The position numbers were made by a program, and so were the translations under genes. This document shows, piece after piece, positions 32,548 through 44,249 of a stretch of 64,000 nucleotides of DNA (positions within the stretch are counted from its first letter, which is position 1; every line of letters begins with the position of its first letter). The notes under the pieces are model-generated. The model searched no databases and was not told the DNA's origin. It was given only the letters and a program-made list of their open reading frames with translations. The stretch lies in assembly GCA_020736575.1 (NCBI GenBank), contig JAGPYM010000004.1, positions 2,852,001-2,916,000 of the forward strand, written 5' to 3'. This stretch comes from Thelonectria olida. Taxonomy: Eukaryota; Ascomycota; Sordariomycetes; Hypocreales; Nectriaceae.

Positions 32548-33282
32548 AGAGAAGATGAGATATTCGAAATGCTACTTCTATTTGCACTCTGCGCGGTTGA
32601 GCCATGTCCAAGATCTACAATACGGGGAACATTGGAACGTAGATGTACGGAGGCAAAGCTTCTTCTAATAATCGTTTAACTACTTTACCCACAAGAAGGC
32701 CCAAATCCAAAATTTCGTAACAAATGAACCATATGGTGTTACACAATATTTGGGCCGAGGATAATAAAATGCCGTATTCTTACCATCTGCCCGTCTCTCC
32801 CCAGACACTTCAATATGGAAGCTGGCATTCTCTATCTTGGCAGACACACAACTCAAGTTCTACAGTAAGCAAAGCGTTTAAGCATCCGCCATAGTATCCA
32901 AATGCTAAACCCTTGGCGGAAGTCCAGGGTAATCATGACACCTGTGGCTTAATCATAGATCCTGGTGGGTGTACGGGAACCTCAGCGAGGTGGATCGGAG
33001 CCATCGCGAACCATGGCCCAATTCGGAGGGTTTAAGGTCGTCCAATAGTCACCTAAGTTTGGCACCAAATCGATTCTCCTAAACAGATAATTTGGGCATC
33101 TGGTGGATCGGCTGGCAACGCTTTCTTCAGAATGGAGTCGCAATTTGAATAGGTGCCCGGTTAAAGGTCGAACAGGCCGCCCCTCGACTTGCTACCAGTG
33201 CATTTCACCTTTCTGCTGAGGCCCCGACAAGTTCTTCTAAGTCTTACTTCCTTGAAACCTACGCGTCTATAGATGAGCAAGC
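32548..33282. promoter_or_regulatory. Intergenic, promoter of the MFS exporter
   Basis: 735 bp between tandem plus-strand genes. No coding sequence was recognised. It must contain the 3' UTR of the dioxygenase-like gene and the promoter of the exporter. No motif could be assigned with confidence. Confidence 0.35.
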
Positions 33283-35112
33283 ATGGGCCGCCCCCTTACC
33301 GAGTGTCATGTCGTAGATGTGACAGCAAATACGGATAGCCAGGCGGCTGATACACCACTCGAAGTCTTTGGGCGTGTAGTCTCTGCACCAGCCGCCGAGT
33401 TTTGCCCTCCACATTCACCGAACGAGGGCCTTGCACTTCCCGACCAGGATGAAAATCTACCAAAGACCAGACAATTCGTCATCAATGGCCTCATCATCCT
33501 CACCAACTTTGTGCAGGTGAGAATCTGACAGCAGCTCATGCCTTCAGTCTGGTATGGTATAGCTAACAGCAATTCATAGTTCACATCCATGTTCTCAACA
33601 TTGGCAGGCGGCCTCGAATTCAGCGCCAGACTTGGCTCGGAAGCTACACCGGGAAAAGCGAACTGGATGGGCGCCGGCTTCTCGTTTGTCCCTCTTTGCG
33701 ATGCATGACTCGAAGTCGAACTTGAGCTAATGCAGTGCTGTAGACTTACTCAAAGCGCCATGGTCCTCATCAGCGGACGACTCGGTGCTATATACGGCCA
33801 TAATAGATGCTTATTGATTGGGGGGTCCCTCATCGTCATCTTCTCGCTTGCCAACGCATTTACCACGACCTACGGCTCTTTCGTGGCCATGCGTGCCATG
33901 ACGGGCGTCGGCGGCGGTATTCTGATGCCAAATGCTGTTGCTTCGCTCATGATTACGACTCCTCCGGGCCCTGCTCGAAATGCTACACTGGCCATATTTG
34001 CGGCATCTCCACCGATTGGTGCACTTTTGGGTGCTTTACTGGCTGGCGTTTTTCTCCAAGAGACGGAATGGAAATGGCTCTTTATCACCATGTGAGTTCT
34101 GGCGAAAGCGGCCTGGACCTTGACCGCCGCTAATGCATCTATAAATGCAGTGCCATGCTCGAGTTCACAGTCTTGGCTGTCCTTTTCTTTATTCTGCCTC
34201 GCGAAAAGCCAGTAGACAAGGACGGCAAGGTTGACTTTGTTGGAATACTCCTCGGGGTGAGTGGTCTTGTACTCTTCTCCTTTGCGTGGGTGTAAGTCAC
34301 TCGAACGGATCCGAAGAATTCCACACGTCAAATTACTGACATGGCCTCGTCAAATCAGTCAGGGCCCAGCAGTCGGTTGGGATACGGCTTATATCATCGC
34401 TACATTGGTTCTCTCGGTTGTCTGCCTCGGCGGTTTCTATGTCTGGGAGCGCAGCTATGCCGTTGAGCCTCTAATGCCCCTTCGAATATTTTCCGCCCCG
34501 ACTTTCAGCGCTCTCATCGTCGTAGTGCTGCTAACATACATGTCGGTTGGGATCGCCCTGTGGTACATGGTAGCCTGGCAGCAGCTCATCCGACACTGGA
34601 CTGTTCTCGAGCTTGCCGTGGGTTGGATCCCCTACAGCGTAGGCGCGTCTCTCGCCGTCAGCCTTGCGGCTTGGCTCATTCCTAGACTCGCAGCCCAATA
34701 CATGTTGGCTATTGGCGTCTTTGCCTCGCTTGCATCTTTGCTCCTCCTCGCAACGATGCCCGAGCAACAGACGTACTGGGCTCAGACATTCCCCGCCATC
34801 TTCATCGGCAGCATCTGCGCCGACTTTGTGTACGTGGCTGCGCAGATCATTGCGAGCAACAGCGTTGGCAAACACGAGCAAGGCATTGCTGGCAGTCTGA
34901 TTGGCACTCTCAATCTTTATGGCAACAGTCTTGGTTTGGGGTTTGCAGGGACATTGGAGATTCAATTGGTAAAGGACGGAGCCAGCGAATCTCTCAGCTA
35001 CCGCGCTGCCTTGTTCTTTGGAGCTGGGCTGACAGTTGCGGCCTTGGTTGTAAACTTTGCGTTTGTTCGAGTTCCAAGAGATAAAAACACTGGCGAGGAA
35101 GAAGAACCATAA
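33283..35112 (+). CDS. MFS drug:H+ antiporter (DHA2-like, 14-TM type)
   Basis: Five exons, 33283-33516, 33580-33683, 33744-34091, 34151-34291 and 34359-35112, encode 526 aa. A hydrophilic N-terminus is followed by hydrophobic segments typical of proton-coupled exporters. Visible family blocks are NWMGAGFSLTQSAMVLISGRLG, the loop GAIYGHNRC, MRAMTGVGGGILMPNA (motif C-like) and FAWVQGPAVGW between the fourth and fifth exons. The last resembles the FAWNQGP-VGW stretch of Atr1-type fungal exporters. The protein is predicted to sit in the plasma membrane and export a small molecule. Its position beside two PhyH-like genes and a Zn2Cys6 factor fits self-protection or product export in a cluster. The gene is convergent with the transcription factor, with a gap of 179 bp. 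Confidence 0.9.
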
Positions 35113-35291
35113 GTCTACATAGTAATGTACAAGACTGCTCGTTCTTCGCTCCAAAGTCCGACGCTGAGAGTAGACTTGGTTTTCTGGCCGCATCTGCCAT
35201 TTCCTTTGCCAAAGACGCACCAAAAATGTACACTGATGCTCTGCTGGAAATGAAGCCGCGAGGTCTTCCCTTTCTTCTCGCACGTTGCACG

Positions 35292-37344
35292 TCACAGGAG
35301 AATGTTCAACTCAATACCCAGGCCGCGTAGGATATCCTTCCACCTCGACTGTGACCCAGAATCTGCACTATCCCAAATCCTGTGAAGGATCAGAACGAGG
35401 GACTTGGGAGCCGTAAAACCTAGAGTCGTGTGCATGTCCATCAGTCCTGCTTCGAAGCAACTCCTTGATGCCGCCGTCTTGGCATGGACAGCGAGCATAA
35501 ACACCGGCCATAAGCATGCTTGGAGCCAACTCAGGTTTTGAAGCGCCTCTGAGGACGACTCTACGCAGTTTTGAATTCTAACATCGTCAGAACCAAGGTA
35601 ATAAATCTCGTGGTAGACGTAGCACAACATGCCCTGCCTCCAGAGCTCGTTGAAATGCTGCACCGACGTAGCGTACTCTGGGCTGACGGCAGAAAGATCG
35701 GGGTGCCAGTTCTCTATTTTATGAACCAAGTCGGCCACCCGCGGCATCACCTGGAGTAGATTCTCCATGCGACCGCCTTCTTCCTTGAGCAAGTGAATTT
35801 CGGCTGAGAGATCCGTGGCTTGGCGGAGGAGAAGGTGCATGCGAAAATCGGGCATGTTGGCCCACCAATGCTGCTGTTGGAAGGCCATTTCCGCCTCGTC
35901 AAGCTGCTCATTGGGGAGTAGTTCGGCTGTAGCCCAGTCAGCAAGAGGCCAAACAGATATTGGAAGTCTCTGTAGTACCTCGGTTAATGCACTTGATCTC
36001 CTGCAGAGTGTGGAGGGGATGGACGCCGAGCAGCATCGTCTTTCCCATTGTTGCCATCCAGTTGAACTGCATCACGACACACTTCTGGCTGGCATCGATC
36101 GGCCCCTGGGTCCTGGAAAGCCCCATCTCTAGAAGTCTACGGCAGCCTATCAATTTCGAGCTCCATGAATCCATGCCGGTTCCAATGACCTGCAAGGCAT
36201 TGTAAGCTCAAGTCTTGCAAGACAGGGCACCAGTAAGCAATCCTACATCAGATACAATTGAGAGCAGCACCGTTAGCCCAAGTGCCCAGGAATGATGCTC
36301 CCATTGTAATGCCTCGCGAAAAGAGGTCTGCAAGGCCATTCGGAACGGCCTAATCTCGCTGTTTTTCAGCTGGCCCAGCTTTGAGAGATGCATCGCCGAG
36401 GCGAAAAAGACGGTGTCGAGTAAAGGCTTGCACTCTTTGGCGAGGTTTCCATACACATTCCGATATGGATTTCGATTTGCTTCGGCGGGGTAGAGACACA
36501 CGGAGAGGTTATTCATAACTACAACATGGTCAGCTCGTTTCCGCCCAGCCAGTCCAGAGCCGAGTCTCACAGTGGTGCAGGAGGCGGTCTTCAAGTAGAG
36601 TATTTGGTCGTATCAAGGTAAGCATGTCTGAGAGATCCGGAAGCTCGATTTCTTGTTGGATATGCTCATCTCTGTCTATTTGTCTGGTATCAGTTAACTG
36701 CCACTGTGCGATGCCTTCATTGTTCGACATGAAGTCAATGATTGGAGCCGCAGGCAGGTCTTCATAAAGGGCAGTCTCTAGGAAATCGACACCGTCTCCG
36801 TTAAAATCGGAATCCTTTGTGTCCGTCAAAAGCATGTCCTGCTGCGGAGAGGATGCCTTGGGTGAGCCGACGCTGAGCCAGAGGAGGAGCTCGTTTGGAA
36901 GTTGGTCATTTTCAACAATAGCTGGCTCGTCTTGCCCCGTCGTTGGATTGGACGCTGGTACTTCTTTGGCATGGCCTTTAAGAGCGATGCTGTCGCTGTT
37001 CGTTGTGCTAGTCGTGCTGGCTGTGCTGCTGCTTGGTATCCTACGGCCTCGTGGCTGTCTTGTCCTTGGTTTGGCTGCTCGAGTCACAGCCGGTCGTCCT
37101 CTTGTCATCTTGGACACCATCTGGCCTTGAGGTCCATTGTAAATAGAAAAATCGGCGAGCTCAATGGCGTAGCCTCCGCACTCGGCGTTGCGTGAGCGGC
37201 AATTCTTGCACGCCGGCTTATCTTCGTCGCATTTTTGATGCCTTCGACGGCATGTCCAGCAACCTAATGTTTGATTAGCTTGTCGAGTTTGGGAGGTCTG
37301 AGAGATCTGGATTTCTTACCATGTCTCGATCTTGTGCCGCTCAT
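35292..37344 (-). CDS. Zn2Cys6 transcription factor with fungal-specific C-terminal domain
   Basis: Five exons, 37320-37344, 36571-37263, 36247-36518, 35979-36189 and 35292-35926, encode 611 aa. Exon 1 is only 25 nt (MSGTRSRH + G). The zinc cluster follows directly: CWTCRRRHQKC and CKNCRSRNAEC, the CX2CX6CX6CX2CX6C pattern. A basic AT-hook-like stretch (TRGRPAVTRAAKPR) and a Ser/Thr-rich linker separate it from the helical fungal transcription-factor domain (NPYRNVYGNLA..., GMDSWSSKLIGCRRLL). It is a sequence-specific regulator, nuclear, and probably controls the adjacent transporters and oxygenases. It is divergent from the permease at 38021 and shares a 676-bp promoter with a CGG-N9-CCG palindrome, suggesting autoregulation. 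One donor (GTAGGA) is less canonical. Confidence 0.88.
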
Positions 37345-38020
37345 GTTTGTGTCTGTATTGATCTGGCGCGACGGTCAAGATTCCCAATCCATGCTTGTCT
37401 TCGTAGAGCTAGAGAGCAGGGTACACTGCGGCCCGGGGTGTGGATGGCGGCAAGGACCCCCAGATGCCCCAACACATGGCGTCCGCCAATCGGGGCTTCC
37501 TGATTTCACTCCTTCGTTGTCTGGAGATTGCTTGGTGTTATCTTTCGCTGAGCGAGCTTCGTGTTATCTCGGCCCTTATCTCAACACCAAGGACACTTGC
37601 GTCGCCAGATAGCCTTAGCAATACCTGAATGAGAATAGCTGGAGATTAGCTAGTGCCGGCGGGGATCATCCCCGATCACTGCGAGTCACGTGGGCACCCT
37701 CGCGAGTCCCAAGCCTTGCCACTCGTCTTGTAGACGGACTCCAGAGGCAGAGGCTTAGGGTTGGTACACTCGGGGCATCTACTCGGTGCCAAAGACACTT
37801 ATCAGCTCTGTCTATGGTGGCCAGTGTCTCCCAGGAAATGGTATGAGACGCAAAGATAACGACCTTTCGCCATGCCATCATAACTCCTCGAGCAAGGTTT
37901 CTATAGTGGAATTATTGACTGGAAATTGAGAATAAATACTCGCTTGCACACGTCTCATGGTCAATCTTGAGACAAGTTAGCCATTCCAGTCTTCCTCACC
38001 AAACACACACTCAACTCAGA
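37345..38020. promoter_or_regulatory. Divergent promoter of the Zn2Cys6 factor and the permease
   Basis: 676 bp lie between the two divergent start codons. Besides the palindrome at 37660-37674, GC-rich patches (GCGGCCCGGGG near 37430) and a TATA-like AATAAATA near 37930 are visible. No gene is present. Confidence 0.5.
37660..37674. promoter_or_regulatory. Perfect palindrome CGG-N9-CCG, candidate Zn2Cys6 operator
   Basis: CGGGGATCATCCCCG is a perfect inverted repeat of two 7-bp arms around one C/G base. It places inverted CGG half-sites nine bases apart, the type of site bound by Zn2Cys6 dimers. It lies in the promoter shared by the transcription factor and the amino-acid-type permease. Binding by this particular factor is inferred from position only. 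Confidence 0.45.
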
Positions 38021-40020
38021 ATGGGGGAACTTACACACGACGATCAGCAACTCCCGCGTACCTTTGGGCTGTGGAGTGGCATCAGCGTCGGCTGGCTTAC
38101 CATCAATTCCTTTGGCGGTCTCTCCTTCATCCTCTTTGTTAGTCTCTCAGCCGGTGGTCTCCCGACTCTTGTTTATGGCTAGTAAGTTGGCTTGAACCCA
38201 AGCAAATCAATCGACCACTCGTTGCTCACATACAGAAGCGTTGCATCTAGCTTGTGTGTGCTCTGCATCATGCTGGTCTTCGCTCAGTGCGCAGCCAGAT
38301 TTGCCACAGCCGGTGCGTAAACCTCACTCAGCAATTTCAAGTTTTGGTTGACAATGAGCTCACTGTCAACCAGGCGGAGCCTATCATTATGCCGTGTTTC
38401 TGCTGCCTGACAAGTATAGACGGCAATGCGCTTATCCGCTGGGCTGGCTGAACTACTTTGGATGGGTTCTCACCCATGCAGCTTGTTGCGCCGTCACCGC
38501 TACCTTGGCTCTCGCTTTGATCAACCTCTGTGATGCCGACTTTGACGTAACAGTGCGATGGCGATTGTTCATTGCTTATCTGATCGTGGCTGTGGTTTGT
38601 TGGGCGGTCAACTTGTTTGGCCTACGAGGGATCCCTACTTTGGAGATTATAGGATGTAAGTTTGGGCCATGATGCATTTTCTTTCTGCAGAGGTATCGAT
38701 AATCTGACCTCGCACAGGTTGGGTGACTGTCATCGGCTTCGTTGGCTTCTCCATTGCGCTTCTCGCCAAGGCGCCAAAGGCATCTACTCGGTTTGTTTTT
38801 GTCGAAACGAACAACGACACTGGATACTCATCGACGGGGCTTGCCGTGTTGCTTGGTTTGATGAACAGCTTTTCGACACTGATGGGTCTCGATAGTCCAA
38901 CTCACCTCGGCGAGGAACTGCCACAGCCGAAGCGAATCCTCCCTCGGATCCTGATTGTTGTCATTGTCAGTCAATTCGTCATCGGCATAATCTGGATCCT
39001 CGTGTTGGGATTCTCCATCCGAGACTTGAGTGCCATTGTGGCTACATCTACAGGGTGAGAAAGCCTTGGTCGTGGCGCGAGACTTATGCTGACCTTTCGC
39101 CTAGAGTGCCTGTACTTGAGATTATAAGACTTGCTCTGGATAGTCGTGCGGCTGCTATTGTCTTTTGCAGTGTTCTCTTGATCAACATGGCGGCATCGTC
39201 GCTTGGCAGTGGCATCACAATGAGCCGCCAGGGCTACGCATTTGCCAGAGACAGCGGTCTCTTCTGGAACGACTGGTACAGTTCAATCTAGGCTTTACTT
39301 GGGTCTCGCTAATCATTCTGTAGGCTCACAAAGCTGTCACCTGGCACCAATCTCCCTACTTGGTCTATCCATTTGTCTTCTGGCCTTGTCGTCCTCATCG
39401 GCCTCATGTTCGTCTACCGCCTCAAGCCGATTAATAAAAAGTTTGCTGATCCGACCGCGTAGCTATCTCTTCTCCCTCACCGCTTTCAATGCCATTATTG
39501 GCGCTCAAGCAGTTTGCCAGATCGTCAGCTTCGGTGAGTTCCCCTTCCTAGTTTTGCTGCACGACACTCTTCTTACTCAGCAAAGGCTTTCCAGCTCTGG
39601 TGCTGCTTCTTACACGCGGGTCTTCCCTCCCCCCGTCGCGTCGCTGGAATTTTGGCGTCTGGGGCGATCTTGTTTACATGGTTACGGTCGTCTATGTCGT
39701 CTTGGTCGTCATTGTTGCTTTCGTAAGTTGCTACCAGGTTCCAGTGCCGTCAGAAATGACGACTAACATTTTCAAAGATCCCCCAGACTCATCCAGTACG
39801 GGCCGAGACGATGAATTACACGGTTCTTATCATGGGCTGTCTGGCCGTCGCTATGACGGCGGCGTGGTTCCTCGAAGGCAAAACGAAATTCTCCCCACCT
39901 GTCAATGCTGAAGCTGAAGTTGATGTCGAAATCATCGACGGTATCGAAGGAGGTGTGGAATCAACTATCGAGGAGCCTGACAAAAAGGACACTACTGCTT
40001 CGGTCACACGCTCTGCTTGA
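38021..40020 (+). CDS. APC-family amino-acid/GABA/choline-type permease
   Basis: Nine exons, 38021-38181, 38239-38312, 38374-38655, 38718-39054, 39105-39275, 39324-39407, 39463-39533, 39586-39722 and 39778-40020, encode 519 aa. Diagnostic blocks include FGLWSGISVGWLTINSFGG at the first membrane segment, TAGGAYHYAVFLLP, MGLDSPTHLGEELPQPKRILPR (the conserved 'D...H..EE' loop), NMAASSLGSGITMSRQGYAFARD and LTAFNAIIGAQAVCQ. These fit eukaryotic amino-acid/GABA permeases with about 12 membrane helices. The exon 6/7 junction uses a GTTCGT donor and an acceptor whose TAG would otherwise be an in-frame stop. Splicing restores LIGLIYLFSLTAFNAIIG. Expression may be controlled by the divergent Zn2Cys6 factor. 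Substrate unknown. Confidence 0.88.
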
Positions 40021-41426
40021 AAGGGACAAGAATCAAGATAAGCGCACATGGGGGATAGAGGTCTTCTACCTCGTAATTTCACCATTGAAATCAAGCAGCT
40101 CCGGATTGGCAGTACTCTAAGAGTATCTTGAGTATCAAGTGTGAATGGGTTTTTGTACCGAAACAGATACACATACCAAAGTCGTTTATCACCGTCCTCA
40201 CTTAAGCTTTGTCAATATTGGATGTTTATTACTGCCGTAGAGGGATTCCCGAGTTGATGTTTGTAGTTTCTGCCTCGGGAACTAGACTCTTTGATATCAC
40301 CATCTTAAACAGGTAGTAGTGTATGTGTGTAAATGGAATCTCATGTCGTTCTGAAAATTATATTAAATACCGGCCACGGTAACAACTTTCCACTTCAAAC
40401 CTCGAATTCTTCACTCTGAATATGTAACTCTAGTACGGTAATTATTTGCCACCTGAGACACAAAATCAGCACGCGAACTCGTAACAACACCACTAAAACA
40501 CGAATGACAGCTTTCAAGAGATAAGAAGATCCACGTTGTGGGAAAACAAGGCTGGAGGCTTCAGTCATAATCACTGCCCAACACCTATCTTAGCAATGAA
40601 AGCAGAGGTGCCTCCTTTCCCCTTTTGGCATCGATAGCCTATCGAAGCCACTTTCTTCAACAAACAGATCATTATCTTCTTGTCATTTAGAGTCTTTTAA
40701 CTATAGGTGCAGATACCATGGATTCATTTCTCGCATTGAATGTTCAGCTTGATTCCACTCCCCTCTGCCCGAGCAATCCACTCGTCATGACTCCAACCTA
40801 TACCATCTCAGCACATCTCTCCAAAGAGATTAAAGACACATATCAATCATGGTGTCAAATACCCACATCAATAGAGTCAACCGCAATCGGGAAAACACAC
40901 ACAGGATTGTTCGATAAACTGTCTCTTCAAGGCCTCAGCGCCCGTCAAAATTGCTCATGCAATTCAACCACTATAAACACGGATCCTCGAACATCCACAA
41001 GGAATCCTACCGACCCAGGATTGCAACGAGAAACAAAAGAATGAGTCTTCTCTGTGTGTTAAATATTCACCGCTGGAGACTGCATCAATTTCTACCACAC
41101 TCGCTCATGTCACATCTTTCTATGTCTGCGAGTCTCGACATGGGGTTGAGAGAAGGCTGGATGATATAATTATCGCGATGGATGCAGAATGAAACGAGAG
41201 GTCGAGCTGTTAGTACCTAATAATTCAGGAGTTGAGCACGAGGAAACATCAGTAGCCAAAAAAAACATAACGCGGTAGAGACAGTCGTCTTCAATCAAAT
41301 CAGAACTGTCACAGCTGTCCTGTGTAATACGTGGAATAAATTCATTATTTGAACCCTCGCCTGACCATTTTTCTACCGTTACAAGCAGCCATCTGCTTGC
41401 AGAATTCAAGAAAAGAGAGATGTCGC
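40021..41426. other. AT-richer intergenic region; no gene supported
   Basis: About 1.4 kb of relatively AT-rich DNA between the cluster and eIF3b. A 108-codon ORF at 40718-41044 has a C/A-rich start context, but no motif, signal peptide or codon bias that would support it. This may mark the border of the accessory cluster. Confidence 0.35.
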
Positions 41427-43779
41427 CTATGCGATAATCTCCTCATTCTCCTCCAAAACGTCCTCCACAATCTCCTCAATCACCCGATCCTCTTCTGAGC
41501 TAGTGCCCTGGATTGACTTTGTCTTCGCCTCCAGAAGAGCTGCATGAGGATCGGATGGGAGACCAAGAACATCGCGCTCTTCTTGAGCCTCTCTCTCGAC
41601 GGTCTCGCGCCACGAGTGCCACTCCTCAAGCATGCGACGACGAGCCTCCACCACGGCCAAATCGGCCGAGGCACCACGATCGGCATCCTCTTGCTCAAAG
41701 GTGCGGCTGTACTCTCTTAGGTTCTTGCGAATCTGCTTCTGCTCGTCCTTGGAGAGCATGGTGGGCGGTCGGGGTCGCCACTGGAACTGCTTGAACTTGT
41801 CGACGGGCTCCTCTCGCAGAGGCTCGCCCTTGAAATCGTAAATGTGGTAACCGTTTTCCATCTAATCGAGATATTAGCTCTTGTCACACCAATGTCAAAC
41901 GTCTCGAGTCTTACCGTATGCTTCCAGACTGAAGCCCAAGTGGCGACATATCGTCCTGAAGGATCCCACTCCACGTCCGTCACACCGTAATGGTCAGCAA
42001 TGTTCATAAGTTGCAGGTTAGCGGTGAGATCCTTGTCAGACTCGGGCTTCTCGCCCTCAAAGTCGAGGTCGAAGAAATCAAGATCCGAGCTTTGCTGGTT
42101 ATGAATAGTCGCAATCACCACAAATCGACCCTTAGGAGACCAGTAGATGGCGTTGCTGTTCTTCTTGTCCAGTGTTCGGAGGTGCTTGAAGTTGCCAACA
42201 TACTGTCCCTTGGCCTTCTCGGGACAGAAGAAGGACACAGCCGTCTTGGGGGCCACGGCTGTGGGGCCAACAGGCTCAGTGGTGGTGATGATGGCAAATC
42301 GATCACCCTTGGGCTCCCAAGCAAAGTTAATGACGGTATCCTTGATGGTGTCGACAACTTCAACAGGCACACCCTTCTCGCGGACGCGAAAAATTTCCAG
42401 TGTAGTGGCCTGGGATTTTTTGGACTTGGAGTGACGGTCCACCTTGACACAGAGGTATGAGGCATCGGATTGCCAGTGTAGCTTGACGTCGCTGACGCTG
42501 AAGAGGTTGAGAGATCTCACGACCTGTTTTGAGGGAATGCTCATCAATCCAACCTTGGCGGGGTTGCTGCCGATCTCGGGGGTCCAGTAGCAGAAGAGTT
42601 GCTCGTACGTCTTCACGCCATCTCGGCGGGGGATGGCAGGCGCCCAGTCAAAGTCCATGACACCTTCGACCTTGATGGAAGTCTTGTCGAGGAGATTCAT
42701 GCGGGGAAGCTCGTAGACGGAGATGGAGGAACCGGGGTTCAGGCGGGCGACATACTTGGCATCCGCAGACCACTTGAAGGCAGGCCACTGCTGCTTAGGC
42801 GGAGGCTTGTTGTCTTCGGTCTTGGGAGGTTCAAGGTTGGCGAAAGATCGGAGAGGGGTGCAAGTGGCGATATCCCAAATGACATAGTTTTTGCCGTCGT
42901 CGTCAATAGAGAGAGCTGGATGGCCCTCGTCAGGAATCGAGATGGGGCGGTTCGACCAAGTGACGAGGTACTTCTCATGAGGAGAAAAGGCAACGAGGTT
43001 GACAAAAGGATGGGCAAATCGGGCCTGTCGCGTCCACGAAGAACCACCCCACAACTGAACGCCCTGTGCGTGGACGGAGGTCAAGTAGGTGCCGAGGGGA
43101 GACCACTGAACGAAGGTCTCGGTCCAGTGTTGGCGATCAATAACGCTCTCGGGCTGATCCTTTTCGTTGTTCCAGAAGATACCGACGTTGTCTCCTCGGT
43201 ACATGACAAACTGATCCCGACCACGGTCCGCGGGGTCCTTGAGCCACCATCGCAAGTGTTCCTTCTCAACAAATTCGTCAATGTGAGGGGGGGTATATTT
43301 CTCGTCTACGCGGCCTTCTCGGCCATATCGCTCGATGTCGGTAAACTTGTTCACGCGGAGGATGTGCTTCTTGTCAAGTGGAACCTGGTCCAGCTGGCGG
43401 GTGGCAGCGGCGGCTTCGGCGGGGGAGGAATATTCGACAAAGGCAAAACTAGAGGCATGTCAAGGTCAGCGGAAACACGGCAAAATGATTGTTCAAAAAG
43501 TCCATACCGAAGAGAATATCCGTCGTCACCCAAAGGCATATGTATCAAGTCCTCGCGAGTCCTTCCGACAGAGTTGAGCTTCTTCAACAAGAACTTGACC
43601 AACTTGGGCTTCTGTTCCTCCGTGACCTTGGGCAGGCCGTCAATAACGACAAAACTGTCGTAGCCCTGTTCGAGGGAAACCTCAAAGCGCTCTCGGATAT
43701 CAGAAATGTCAATGTCATCCTCGTTGAAGTCGTCGTCATCGAGGTCGGCCTCGCGCAGATGGTCGAAAGAGGGCGCCAT
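41427..43779 (-). CDS. prt1: Translation initiation factor eIF3 subunit b (PRT1)
   Basis: Three exons, 43508-43779, 41915-43448 and 41427-41861, encode 746 aa, the usual length for fungal eIF3b. The N-terminal ~130 residues are acidic and then form an RRM ([11 protein letters not shown] ... [15 protein letters not shown]), which binds eIF3a/j. The central part is the beta-propeller with WD-like repeats ([51 protein letters not shown]). The C-terminal helical tail ([24 protein letters not shown]) contacts eIF3i/g. It scaffolds the eIF3 complex on the 40S ribosome in the cytosol. The gene is divergent from CCT2 (470 bp between starts). Splice sites are canonical. Confidence 0.97.
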
Positions 43780-44249
43780 GATGGGCGATTTGGTGGTTTG
43801 GTGGGGTTACAGAAAATTGCCCGCACTCGCTTCAGGCGCACAAGCCGGGTTTTGTTGTAAGGTTCAGTGGTGGCTGGCGGAAGTATCGAAGCCTGGCCGC
43901 GCGCTGGATCAGATTGTGAGCGACACGCAAAGGGTTGACCGGGGGAAGCGTGCTCGGGGGCGAACGGAGGCTCGAGTTGATGTGGTGACCGGCTGAGGCA
44001 GCATAAATTTGGTGTTCTTCACTTTCCACTTTCCACAAAGTGTGCGCAACGGAGAAGCGATCTTCCTCCGCCGACAAATTTCCGGCCGCGGGGCAAGTCA
44101 CGTGCCAGTATTAGGTGCCTGCGTCCCGTTGACAGATGCTAGCTCGAAGCTCAAGAAAAAAGGAACGGTTTCGCGTACCTCAAGGCTGAAGCATTTCTAC
44201 GACAAACTTCTAGATCAGCTCGTCGTGCGAAGTTTCTAGATCGCCCGTC
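43780..44249. promoter_or_regulatory. Bidirectional promoter of eIF3b and CCT2
   Basis: 470 bp between two divergent housekeeping genes. The sequence is CpG-containing with no clear TATA box. A direct CTTTCCACTTTCCAC repeat lies near 44021-44036. Confidence 0.45.

Noticed and set aside
39408..39462. Apparent frameshift or premature TAG in the permease
   Set aside because: A 55-nt intron (GTTCGT donor, TAG acceptor, CTGAT branch) restores the conserved LIGLIYLFSLTAFNAIIG, so the gene is intact.
40718..41044. 108-codon plus-strand ORF near the cluster border
   Set aside because: No motif, signal peptide or splice signals, and low-complexity composition. Not distinguishable from chance.
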